Below are positions 1-7,825 of a stretch of 64,000 nucleotides of DNA, piece after piece. Below the pieces are notes generated by a model. It was not told the DNA's origin and ran no database searches. It saw only the letters and a program-made list of their open reading frames with translations. This DNA comes from Hyalangium versicolor (GTDB lineage: Bacteria; Myxococcota; Myxococcia; Myxococcales; Myxococcaceae): the NCBI RefSeq assembly GCF_020103695.1, contig NZ_JAHXBF010000024.1, positions 124,001-188,000 on the forward strand. Direction: 5' to 3'. Each line of letters opens with the position of its first letter. Positions within the stretch are counted from its first letter, which is position 1. The position numbers and the translations under genes are program-made.

Positions 1-431
1 CCATCCGTCCCCGTCTTGCGGTGCGCGTACCCCAGCCCCTCGGCGACCTTCTGCCCCAGGTAGAGCGACACCGGCACCGGAATGGCCTGCCCCTGGGCGC
101 GGGCCTGATCCGCCAGGTAGGCCACGTCGACTCCGGCCACATACTCCAGCGCCATGAAGTAGGCGCCGTTGACCTCACCCATGTCGTAGACCTGGGCAAT
201 GGACGAGTGCACCAGGTGCACCAACACCTTGGCCTCGTGGCGGAAGCGATCCAGGAACTGCCCATCCTTGAGCAGCGCCGGGAGGATCGTCTTCACGATG
301 CACGGCTTCTCGAAGCCCGCCGCGCCGGAAATCTTGGCGAGGTACACCTCGCCCATGCCGCCCTGGCCCAACAGGTGGACGAGCTCATAGCGCCCGAGGC
401 TGCGCGGCCATTCTCTGGTTTCGGTGGTCAT
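1..431 (-). CDS. Ser/Thr protein kinase, N-terminal part (runs off the window)
   Basis: The frame opens with ATG at 431 and is still open at the window edge, so only about 143 residues are visible. They form a Hanks-type kinase N-lobe: a glycine-rich loop GQGGMGEVYLA (residues 22-32), the ATP-anchoring lysine in CIVKT (K47), the helix-C glutamate in FRHEAKVL (E66), and a hinge-like segment FMALEYVAG. Catalytic and activation loops would lie outside the window. The protein would phosphorylate Ser/Thr in the cytoplasm; myxobacteria carry very many such kinases. No clear ribosome site precedes the ATG, but the kinase fold starts about 12 residues after it, as is usual. Family assignment is firm; substrate and C-terminal domains are unknown. 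Confidence 0.93.
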   Translation of the reverse strand, partial: MTTETREWPRSLGRYELVHLLGQGGMGEVYLAKISGAAGFEKPCIVKTILPALLKDGQFLDRFRHEAKVLVHLVHSSIAQVYDMGEVNGAYFMALEYVAGVDVAYLADQARAQGQAIPVPVSLYLGQKVAEGLGYAHRKTGTD

Positions 432-562
432 CAGGTCGTCCAAAGCGCACCACGGAGGCGAAGGTAGGCGCAAGCCACCCGAGGCACCGCCCGGATTGGA
501 CACCGAACCGGCCCGAAAAGGAAAACCCTGGCCGCGGCGAGCAGGCGAGCGGGCTGGCGCCC

Positions 563-949
563 TCAGGCACTCGCGGCGCCGAGCAGCTGCGCGCGCAGCT
601 CGGCCGCCGTCACCGGCCAGCCCTCGCCCTGGGGCGTGAAGAAGGTCCCCAACGGAATGCCCTCCTCGGCCAGCTCCGGCAGCAGTTGCTCCACCAGCTC
701 CGGCAGGGGGATGCAGCGCGGCTCGAAGCCTTCCCACAGGCGCGTGGCACACAGCCGGGCGGAGGCGGCCGTGGGCCACAGCGGCAACACATCCCGCCCC
801 TCGTCGTCGAACGCCAGCGCCCAGCCCTCCGCGTACAGCCCCCACACCTCGCCGGACTCGCGCACGCGCTGCAGGAACCAGGCATGGCGCCGTTCCGGGG
901 GCAACTCCAGGGCGGCCTGGAGCCGATCGTCGGGTATCTCCCGCGTCAT
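563..949 (-). CDS. DUF2750-like protein
   Basis: A 128-residue soluble protein with no signal peptide or membrane segment. The pattern of a short helical start (LQAALELPPERRHAWFLQRV), then GEVWGLYAEGWAL, then LPLWPTAASARLCA fits the DUF2750 family, whose function is unknown. I start it at 949 rather than the longer upstream frame because ATG 949 is preceded by a strong Shine-Dalgarno sequence (GAAGGAGGCAGCAGG), whereas the upstream extension is not protein-like. It reads in the same direction as the truncated kinase, 131 bases away. The product is probably cytosolic. The family call is by pattern only. Confidence 0.75.
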   Translation of the reverse strand: MTREIPDDRLQAALELPPERRHAWFLQRVRESGEVWGLYAEGWALAFDDEGRDVLPLWPTAASARLCATRLWEGFEPRCIPLPELVEQLLPELAEEGIPLGTFFTPQGEGWPVTAAELRAQLLGAASA

Positions 950-1156
950 CCTGCTGCCTCCTTCACCCAGCGCATGCTGGCGCTCCGGGCTGACCTGCTC
1001 CCAAAGGATTGTGCACCGGCATACCTCCGATACGTCCATGCGCTCCAGACCGTTGTCTGAGAAGGAGGAGTTCATCCCGCCGGACGCGATGCGGCACGGG
1101 CTGGGAGACAACTTCGCGGCGCAGGTGCGGCAACCGCGAGTGAGTTAGAAGAAGCC

Positions 1157-1585
1157 ATGCTCAAGCCCGGCCTCACGCTCATCACCACCTTTGCTCTCGC
1201 CACGGGTGGCTGTGCCTTCGGAACAGGGGCGCAGCGGCTGGAGCGCGAGGGCAACGCCAGCATCACCGGCATCCTCGTGCCCCCTCCCAACGCGGTGGGC
1301 CCAAAGAGTACCTCCTGCGCCGGGGTGAGGATTCGGGTGGCCCACGTGCGCGAGCCCTCGCAGTTGCTGGGCAATGTCATGGTGAAGGCCAGCCGGCAGC
1401 GGTGCTTCTATGTGGTGTCCAGCCTGCCGAGCGAGGCGGAGCTGCACCTGGAGGTCCGCCCCGGCGCGGACTGGAAGTGCGAAAACGGGCAGCCGCCCAC
1501 GCTGAGCCCCCGCTCCGGCTCGGGGACGTTGAAGCTGCGCGACTACGAGACGGCCACGCGTGACTTCCGCGCCACGTGCGGCTAG
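1157..1585 (+). CDS. Putative small lipoprotein
   Basis: A 142-residue protein with a short basic N-terminus, a hydrophobic stretch and a lipobox ending at Cys19 (ATGGC), so it should be an envelope lipoprotein. The mature part has several cysteines (SCAG, RCFY, KCEN, final TCG) that may form disulfides, and alternating beta-like segments such as GVRIRVAHV and AELHLEVRP. No domain is recognised. A weak AGAAGAAG ribosome site precedes the ATG. It sits upstream of a cytochrome c peroxidase gene, but the 161-base gap argues against a tight operon. Real coding is supported by the signal peptide and third-position GC bias. Confidence 0.75.
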   Translation: MLKPGLTLITTFALATGGCAFGTGAQRLEREGNASITGILVPPPNAVGPKSTSCAGVRIRVAHVREPSQLLGNVMVKASRQRCFYVVSSLPSEAELHLEVRPGADWKCENGQPPTLSPRSGSGTLKLRDYETATRDFRATCG

Positions 1586-1746
1586 CCGTCCCAGGGCCTG
1601 CCTGCCTGCTCGTTCGACCTCTAAGTACAAACCCTGAGGCACGTGGGTGGATTGATTCCCTGCCCCCAAGCACGGCAATGTGCCGCTTACGACAAGGCCC
1701 TTCTTTCCGGACTTTCTTGACCCTTGTCGCAGGAGCTCCCGCCGCT

Positions 1747-2907
1747 ATGAACGCGAAACGCCTGAGTGCCCGCCTGGCTTGCCTGCTCGTGGTGGGCCTG
1801 CTGGCCAATGCGTGTGAGAACGAGGATCCCTTCCCGTCGTTCGATGAGCTCGACAAGCTCCAGCAACTTCACACGATGCCGCAGCACCCGCCGCGGGACA
1901 CCACCAACCGCTTCGCGGATGATCCGAGGGCAGCCTCGCTGGGCAACCGGCTCTTCCATGATCCGAAGCTGTCGAGCTGCGGCACTGTCTCCTGCGCGAG
2001 CTGCCATGACGGGGACGGGCGCACGGTGGACAAGCCGAAGGCGGACGGGTGCAACGGCGGGGTGACGGGCCGCAACCCGCCCACCATCCTCAACGTGGAC
2101 TACCTGCGCTGGTTCATGTGGGACGGGCGCGCGGACCGGCTGTGGAACCAGGCCATCCTGCCGATGACGAGCCCCGTGGAGATGAACTCGAACCCCACCA
2201 TCCTCCGCACGCAGCTCAATGGCTCGTACATGGGCGAGTACACGGAACTGTTCAACAAGACTCCGGACACCACGCAGGATGACGAGCTGCTGGCCAACGT
2301 GGGCAAGCTGATGCAGGCCTATGAGCGGCAGGTGAACCGGGTGAACTCGCCGTTCGACGAGGACGTCAAGCGCTTCATCGCCGCGGTGGACGCGGGCACC
2401 GAGAAGGACGATCCGGCCTACCTGGGGCTCAAGACGTACTTCCGCAAGGGCCAGTGCATCGTCTGCCACCAGGGCGTGACGATGAGCGACAACCTGTTCC
2501 ACAACCTGGGCGTGAAGGACTCGAGCCCGGGTGCACCGGGGCAGACGGCGGCCATCGACGCGATGCTGGACTGGAAGTTCAACGCGGCGGGCCCCTACAG
2601 CGACGACCGCACGGGCCAGGACGCCACGCGGCTCAACACCGTGCGCTCCACGCTGGGCGAGAAGCGCGCGGAGATGGATGGGGCCTACAAGACGTCCACC
2701 CTGCGCAACATCGCGCTGACGGCGCCCTACATGCACACCGGCGAGCTGAAAACGCTGGAGGACGTCGTCGAGTTCTACAACAAGGGCGGCGACGAGGTGG
2801 GCACGTTCTCGGGCACCCGGACGGAGACCATCAAGAAGCTGGACCTCAGCGACGAGGAAAAGAAGGCGCTGGTGAAGCTGCTCGAGTCGATGACGGGCAC
2901 TCCGTAG
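1747..2907 (+). CDS. Di-haem cytochrome c peroxidase (MauG/CcpA family) lipoprotein
   Basis: A 386-residue exported protein with two c-type haem sites, CASCH and CIVCH, in the arrangement of bacterial di-haem cytochrome c peroxidases. Members reduce H2O2 to water with electrons from small cytochromes, or act as MauG-like oxidases, in the periplasm. Family landmarks are LGNRLFHDPKLS before the first haem, the conserved segment RNPPTILNVDYLRWFMWDGRA, and the C-terminal KTSTLRNIALTAPYMHTGE with a likely distal Met ligand. The N-terminus has a lipobox (LLANAC), so the enzyme is probably membrane-anchored. ATG 1747 has AGGAG 11 bases upstream; longer in-frame starts lack a signal sequence. The substrate could differ from H2O2. 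Confidence 0.92.
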   Translation: MNAKRLSARLACLLVVGLLANACENEDPFPSFDELDKLQQLHTMPQHPPRDTTNRFADDPRAASLGNRLFHDPKLSSCGTVSCASCHDGDGRTVDKPKADGCNGGVTGRNPPTILNVDYLRWFMWDGRADRLWNQAILPMTSPVEMNSNPTILRTQLNGSYMGEYTELFNKTPDTTQDDELLANVGKLMQAYERQVNRVNSPFDEDVKRFIAAVDAGTEKDDPAYLGLKTYFRKGQCIVCHQGVTMSDNLFHNLGVKDSSPGAPGQTAAIDAMLDWKFNAAGPYSDDRTGQDATRLNTVRSTLGEKRAEMDGAYKTSTLRNIALTAPYMHTGELKTLEDVVEFYNKGGDEVGTFSGTRTETIKKLDLSDEEKKALVKLLESMTGTP

Positions 2908-2919
2908 CGCGGAGAGCGT

Positions 2920-3327
2920 ATGCCGGAGAGCAGGGAGTGGACGTTCGGGACGCACCGCGCGTGGTGGGAGCCTCCCGACATCCTCTGGGTCAAATACTCG
3001 GGGCCGAGCACGGTGGAGCACACCCGGAACCTGGTCGACATCGTCCGGGAGCTGGGGCAGCGGATCTTCATCGCCGTCGACGTAGCGGGCTCGTCGATGG
3101 CGGCGGAGAACCGGAACTACTTCACCGAGCAGGCCCGCCCTGAGTGGTTCCGGGCCGTCATCTACCTGGGTGCGGGGCCCACGCAGCGGGCCATGGCCAA
3201 GGGGCTGATGGTCCGGCTGCTCTTCACGGGCAAGTGGAACGTGCACTTCGAGTTCGCCGAGACGGAGGCCGAGGCACGCGACGTCATCGCCCGGCTGCGT
3301 GAGCAGCAGTCCACCGGAGCGGCTTGA
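2920..3327 (+). CDS. STAS/SpoIIAA-like small protein
   Basis: A 135-residue cytosolic protein whose beta/alpha order (DILWVKYSGPSTVEHTRNLV, then RIFIAVDVAGSSMAAENRNYF, then FRAVIYLGAGPTQRAMAKGL) resembles the SpoIIAA/STAS-like proteins that are frequent in myxobacteria. Such domains act in protein-protein regulation, for example as anti-anti-sigma partners, but no phospho-acceptor serine can be assigned with confidence here. It lies 12 bases after the cytochrome c peroxidase stop in the same direction, so co-transcription is likely. It converges with the next gene; their stop codons are only a few bases apart. Confidence 0.6.
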   Translation: MPESREWTFGTHRAWWEPPDILWVKYSGPSTVEHTRNLVDIVRELGQRIFIAVDVAGSSMAAENRNYFTEQARPEWFRAVIYLGAGPTQRAMAKGLMVRLLFTGKWNVHFEFAETEAEARDVIARLREQQSTGAA

Positions 3328-3333
3328 GGCGCC

Positions 3334-4716
3334 TCAGCCGCCCCGGAGGGCCTTGTGCACCTCCTGCTCCAGCAGGGGATCGTCCGCGGAGGAGAACTGC
3401 TCCGGGAGCCGCGCGAGCGCCCGCGTGACGCAGACGCGCCACGCGGCGTGCTCGTACGAGTCGATGAGCCCAAGCCGGCGCAGGAAGTGTCCCCAGGGCA
3501 GCAGGGCCGAGGCGACAGCGGCCTCGGCGTGCGGGTGGCGGTAGCGGCTCTCGGAGCCGACACGCGCCCACTCGCGGAGCACCCACTCGGCCGGGAGCAG
3601 CAGGTTGACGGGATCCCTCGAGGGCTCCTGGGTGGCGCGCAGGCCCCGAGGCACCTCGGGCATCAACACGAGGAGCCAGGGGTGGAGCAGCTGGGTGCGC
3701 CCCAAGGGCCAGTCGTAGCGCGTGCGCAGTTCGAGCTCGAAGGCCATCACCAGCTCCTGCTGCTCGAACTGGAGCTGACTCACGGAGAGCTGGTGCCAGC
3801 TCTGGGGAGAGCCTCTCCACATCCACTCGCCGGAGCGGCACGCCTGGGCGCGCTCAAGCCACCCTGGCGCCAGGGGACCGAGCGGCTCGAGCCGTTCGCG
3901 CAACCAGCCCTCACCCAGGACGGGTGCTCGCAGGAGCACGGTGTCCAGGAGGGTGAAGACAGTGCGCTGGGCGAAGTCCTCGATGTCCCAGACGAAGAGC
4001 CGCGGGCTGTCGCGCACGCCCGGCCAGGCGGCGGTGAGCCCCGCGAGCGCGGCCTCGACCCGGCCGCGATAGAGACACCACTCGGCGAGCTTCAGCAGGG
4101 GAACGAGGTGCCCCCGCCACGCGGCCAGCCCGAGCAGGGCGCCGTGCACATCCGAGCCGGGGCGCATCAAGGCACATTCCACGCGCCAGCCGAGCAGCGC
4201 GGGTTCGGAGCGATAGGCGTGCGGGGCGTGCCTCTCCCAGGTCGCGAGCACGTCTTCGAGCTCGGCGCGGCGACCCTCCTCGCGGAGCAGACCTCGGAGC
4301 TTGCGGCCGAGCTCCAGCGCATCCTCCGCATCGAAGCGCGGATCCACGGCGACCTCACGGGCCAACACGATCCGGAGCTCCAACGGCACCTTCACGAAGC
4401 CGTCATGGAAGCTGCGTGGGAGCCCGGTGGCGCTCCAATCGTTGGCGGAGGGGTTCCGAGGCTGCGGGCCAATGTGCCGCCACAGCTCGAGCACGGCCCG
4501 AACCTGCTCCGCGACCGTGGCACCTCGAGTCCTGGCACGGCGCACCCAGGAGGCAGCCAGCAACAAGGCCTCGGCCACTCCAGGGGCCTGTGCGAGGCGC
4601 TCCTCCTCCACCTGCACGCCGCGCTGGCGCAGGCTCCGCAGGAGCGCCTCCACGGAGACGGTGTCCGCGGATTCACCTTCGCGCAGGGTCTCGTCGAATC
4701 GCTCTTCGATGCTCAT
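3334..4716 (-). CDS. Hypothetical protein, 460 residues
   Basis: I do not recognise this gene. The product is a soluble, Trp- and Leu-rich protein with many amphipathic helices and no signal peptide or membrane span. It looks helical-repeat-like throughout (for example LLGLAAWRGHLVPLLKLAEWCLYRGRVEAALAGL), so a TPR/HEAT-type scaffold is possible. The start is set at ATG 4716 (MSIEERF), since the longer frame begins with non-protein-like sequence. Upstream lies an inverted repeat CTACCC-N7-GGGTAG at 4734-4752. It is convergent with the STAS-like gene and co-directional with the M24 peptidase gene upstream of it. Confidence 0.7.
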   Translation of the reverse strand: MSIEERFDETLREGESADTVSVEALLRSLRQRGVQVEEERLAQAPGVAEALLLAASWVRRARTRGATVAEQVRAVLELWRHIGPQPRNPSANDWSATGLPRSFHDGFVKVPLELRIVLAREVAVDPRFDAEDALELGRKLRGLLREEGRRAELEDVLATWERHAPHAYRSEPALLGWRVECALMRPGSDVHGALLGLAAWRGHLVPLLKLAEWCLYRGRVEAALAGLTAAWPGVRDSPRLFVWDIEDFAQRTVFTLLDTVLLRAPVLGEGWLRERLEPLGPLAPGWLERAQACRSGEWMWRGSPQSWHQLSVSQLQFEQQELVMAFELELRTRYDWPLGRTQLLHPWLLVLMPEVPRGLRATQEPSRDPVNLLLPAEWVLREWARVGSESRYRHPHAEAAVASALLPWGHFLRRLGLIDSYEHAAWRVCVTRALARLPEQFSSADDPLLEQEVHKALRGG

Positions 4717-4733
4717 GCACGCGCCGTTGAAAC

Positions 4734-4752
4734 CTACCCACCCATAGGGTAG
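4734..4752. promoter_or_regulatory. Inverted repeat CTACCC-N7-GGGTAG upstream of 460-residue gene
   Basis: A short hyphenated palindrome sits about 20 bases before the ATG of the minus-strand hypothetical gene. The arms and the adjoining TGTG recur in the intergenic palindrome near 12815, where GGGTAGTGTG is also found. It could be an operator or just a GC-rich promoter feature; no regulator is known. Confidence 0.3.
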
Positions 4753-4854
4753 TGTGACAGCGAGTGCACGTAAAGCGTAGTGCCCGAAGGTCACTTCGGA
4801 GCAACACGGGAGCACCGCGGCAGGCCACCGCGGCGCTGAGTGGGGAGTGGTGCC

Positions 4855-6237
4855 TCAGCGAACCAGGTGGAACGTGCTCTGCCGCTGGTAGGCCCAGCGC
4901 ACGCGGCCGTCGGCGCCGATGATGACGTCCTCCTCCTGAGCCGAGCGCACGGGCTGTCCACCCCACTCGGCTACCGGCGACGTCGCCTGCAGCTCCACCG
5001 AGTACCACATGCTCGGGATGATGGTGTGGTCGCCATTGCCGGGCACGCCCTCCTGACGATCCCACAGCCCGACGATGGAGCCCGCTCCGTGGCCGTTCAG
5101 GCCCACGGGGTGCGAGTAGACGGAGCCATTGATGCCCTCCTGCTGCATCCGCCCGAGCACGATGCGCAGCACCTCGTTGCCCGTGCGGCCGGGACGCAGT
5201 TCCTCCACCAGCAGATCCTGCAGCCGGTTGGAGGCCGCCAACGCCTGCTTCAGCCCGGCGGGCACGTCCGTCTCTCCCTCGCGCAGCACGTAGCCCATGT
5301 GCTGCGTGTCGGTGTTCAGCCGCAGCGCGGTGATGCCGAAGTCACAGTGCAGCACGTCTCCGCGCTGGATGATCGGATCCTCTCCGAGTTGCTCCTCCGT
5401 GGCGCCCTGCCGCTGAACCTCCACCGAGGGAGGGAACCACGTGTCGAGTCCCAGATCGGCCAGCCGCTGGCGCATCCACCACTCCACGTCACTGACGCGG
5501 GTGACGCCCGGGGTGATGACCGCGTTGGAGAAGGCCGTCTCGATGATGTTCCACGCGAGCTTGTTCTCGTCCGCGAAGAAGCGCCCCTCATCCTCGGTGC
5601 GCCACGCCATCAGGTCCACTGGCAGCCCTCCCGAGGGCTTGAGGCGCGCGGCCCACTGGGGCCCCAGGGCCTCCGTCATGCCCTCGTACTCGCCATGCGT
5701 GAGGCCGTCGGCGAAGGCGAAGGTGCGCGACACGTTGATGGCGATGGACTTCGGCTGACGCTCCTCGAGCACCTGCTTGAGCATCTGCCATTGATCCGGG
5801 CCCCACGGCTCGATGGGCCGCCCGGAGCCGCCCTTGGCAGCCGGACGACGCTGCTCGTACAGACCGCCCTGGGAACCTCCGCCCAACGTGAGGCGCACCA
5901 CGCCCTTGTCCGGGCCCATGTCGTGGAAGACGAAGATGGTGCGCCGCCGCGCCGAGTACGCGGTGGCGGACACGAGCGCCTTGAAGACGGGATCCTCGTT
6001 GTACTCCCGCATGGGCACCACCCACATCTCGACGCCGTGCTGGCGCATCAGCCGCGGCAGCGCCACCTCCAGCCGCTCCTTCAGCCAGGCCTGCTGGCGC
6101 TCGGCCTGGGAGCGCATCGTGCCGAAGGGACGCACCGACTCGGAGCCCTCAGGGGAGGAAGGAGCCGTCCGCGCTCCCGAGGTGGCGCAGGCAGAGGACA
6201 GCAACAGGGAAGCAAGCAGGAACGAAGACGTACGCAT
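4855..6237 (-). CDS. M24 family metallopeptidase (Xaa-Pro aminopeptidase-like) lipoprotein
   Basis: A 460-residue protein with a signal peptide and lipobox (LLLSSAC), then an N-terminal creatinase/prolidase-type domain and a C-terminal pita-bread M24 domain. The five expected metal ligands are visible: Asp in LHCDFGI, Asp in LNTDTQ, His in SHPVGLNGHG, Glu in YSVELQ, and Glu in QEEDVII. M24 enzymes remove N-terminal residues ahead of proline or cleave X-Pro dipeptides using two metal ions. Export as a lipoprotein is unusual for the group but occurs in environmental bacteria. ATG 6237 is chosen because the signal peptide starts there. The exact substrate cannot be told from sequence. Confidence 0.88.
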   Translation of the reverse strand: MRTSSFLLASLLLSSACATSGARTAPSSPEGSESVRPFGTMRSQAERQQAWLKERLEVALPRLMRQHGVEMWVVPMREYNEDPVFKALVSATAYSARRRTIFVFHDMGPDKGVVRLTLGGGSQGGLYEQRRPAAKGGSGRPIEPWGPDQWQMLKQVLEERQPKSIAINVSRTFAFADGLTHGEYEGMTEALGPQWAARLKPSGGLPVDLMAWRTEDEGRFFADENKLAWNIIETAFSNAVITPGVTRVSDVEWWMRQRLADLGLDTWFPPSVEVQRQGATEEQLGEDPIIQRGDVLHCDFGITALRLNTDTQHMGYVLREGETDVPAGLKQALAASNRLQDLLVEELRPGRTGNEVLRIVLGRMQQEGINGSVYSHPVGLNGHGAGSIVGLWDRQEGVPGNGDHTIIPSMWYSVELQATSPVAEWGGQPVRSAQEEDVIIGADGRVRWAYQRQSTFHLVR

Positions 6238-6289
6238 GGCGGCGCAGCATGGCACGGCCCTGGACGCCTGGAGTGAGCAAGAAAGCGAA

Positions 6290-6330
6290 GGGCGCTCGGG
6301 AAGCAGCCCGCCGCTGCCTCCCGAGCGCCC
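6290..6330 (-). terminator. Strong hairpin downstream of the Kelch gene
   Basis: GGGCGCTCGGGAAGCAGC (6290-6307) and GCTGCCTCCCGAGCGCCC (6313-6330) form an 18-bp stem with a 5-base loop. The single mismatch becomes a G-U wobble in the minus-strand transcript, and a pyrimidine-rich CTTCGCTTTCTTGC follows in that direction. This fits an intrinsic terminator for the minus-strand Kelch gene that ends at 6361. Confidence 0.75.
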
Positions 6331-6360
6331 CTCCCGCCGCCGGTGGGTACCACCCAGCGG

Positions 6361-7641
6361 TTACTGCACGGCGGGCACGGAGATGACCACGGAGACATCC
6401 ACGTTCGGCCCCCCAGCGCACCCGTCCGGCGCACACTGGATCCCCGCGTCACACGCGCCGCAGTCGAGCAGCCCACCGCACCCGTCCGGCACCACACCGC
6501 ACGCTCCACTCTGCTCCGCGCACGTCGCCGGCACGCAGCCGCCGCCGGGCATGTACCGCTCGGTGGCGGCGAGCGTCCCACCGGCATCGCTGAACCCACC
6601 CACCAGCAGCACCTCGCCATCCGGCAGGCGAACCACCCCGGCGCCCCGGCGCGGAGCCTGGAGCGACGTCACCAGGCTCCACGTGCCCGTGGCCGGCTCG
6701 AAGCGCTCCGCCGAAGAGAGCGTCCCCGTGGAGAAGTGCGCACCGCCCAGCACCAGCACGGCGCCGTCCGCGGTGACGACCGCGGCATGGCTCTCGCGCG
6801 GCATGTGCGGAGGAGCCACGAGCGTCCACGTGTTGGAGATCGGCTCGAACACCTCGGCCGTCTCCGCCGCGCGAGAGGTGCTGCCCCCCACCACCATCAC
6901 GCGCCCATCCGGCAGGCGCGTCACCGTGTGCTCCGAGCGGTGCGTGCCCGCCGCGCCCCCCGCGGGACCCGCCTTCGTCCAGTGGCCCGTCGACGGCTCG
7001 TACAGCTCCGCCTGCATGCCACTCACGAAGAGCACGCGCCCGTCCGCCAGCACCGCAGCCGCCTGCGCGCCGCTGTGGCCCCAACCCGGAGCCTCCGCGG
7101 GCGTCCACGTGCGCGTGGCCGGATCGAACAGCTCGGCCGAGCGGAGCTGCCGCCGGTCGACGTCAGAGCCACCCACCACCAGCACCCGTCCATCCGCCAA
7201 CAGCACGGCGGTCGGGTCGATGCGAGGCGTCGACATCGAAGCCACCACCGTCCACTCACCGGTGTCCGGATCGAAGAGCTCTGCGCTCGCGAGCATGCCA
7301 ACGAGCTGCTGAGGCGAGCCGCCCGCCACCAGCACGCGCCCATCCTTCAGCGCCACTGCCGCGTGGTTGCGCCGCGCCACCTTGAGAGAGCCCGTGGTGC
7401 TCCACAGGCCCGTGGCCGGATCAAAGAGCTCGGACGAGAAGAGGGTGCGGGTGCCGTCATGGCCGCCCGCCGCGAGCACGCGCCCATCCTCCAGCTGCAC
7501 GAAAGGCAACAGCCGCCGAGGCGAGGACAGCGTCTGTCCCACCTGCCCGGAGCCCGCCTCCTCCGGTGCGGGACCGGAGCTGCAAGAGAACACCGCTGTG
7601 AAGAGGATTGCTGCAAAGAAGGACGTCGAAAACCGATGCAT
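6361..7641 (-). CDS. Kelch-repeat lipoprotein with Cys-rich C-terminus
   Basis: A 426-residue exported protein. After a signal peptide with a lipobox-like AVFSC come about seven Kelch-type repeats, each ending in a version of DGRVLVAGG followed by SAELFDPATGTW, which should fold as a beta-propeller (residues about 40-370). The C-terminal 60 residues are Cys-rich (CVPATC, CGVVPDGCGG, CGACDAG), a tail common on secreted myxobacterial proteins. Such propellers bind proteins or glycans, and no catalytic residues are seen. ATG 7641 is preceded by AGGTGGGG and starts a clean signal peptide. A strong hairpin terminator follows the gene. Confidence 0.88.
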   Translation of the reverse strand: MHRFSTSFFAAILFTAVFSCSSGPAPEEAGSGQVGQTLSSPRRLLPFVQLEDGRVLAAGGHDGTRTLFSSELFDPATGLWSTTGSLKVARRNHAAVALKDGRVLVAGGSPQQLVGMLASAELFDPDTGEWTVVASMSTPRIDPTAVLLADGRVLVVGGSDVDRRQLRSAELFDPATRTWTPAEAPGWGHSGAQAAAVLADGRVLFVSGMQAELYEPSTGHWTKAGPAGGAAGTHRSEHTVTRLPDGRVMVVGGSTSRAAETAEVFEPISNTWTLVAPPHMPRESHAAVVTADGAVLVLGGAHFSTGTLSSAERFEPATGTWSLVTSLQAPRRGAGVVRLPDGEVLLVGGFSDAGGTLAATERYMPGGGCVPATCAEQSGACGVVPDGCGGLLDCGACDAGIQCAPDGCAGGPNVDVSVVISVPAVQ

Positions 7642-7825
7642 GACCCCACCTGCGCGCTTCGTCGAGGGGGGTTCGTTTAACCTGACGGTCTGACATGCTC
7701 GGCCGTTGACTCTTGAGTGATTCCCGAGGGTTGAAACGACATCGCACCACCTTGGGAGCGCTCTATGGTGGACCGTGGAAGCAAGGCCGGAACGACCTTT
7801 CACGAGCACGAGGACGGACGCGCAC

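Noticed and set aside
3319..3341. GCGGCTTGAGGC/GCCTCAGCCGC inverted repeat over the two convergent stops
   Set aside because: It has a bulge, essentially no loop and lies in coding ends; not listed as a terminator.
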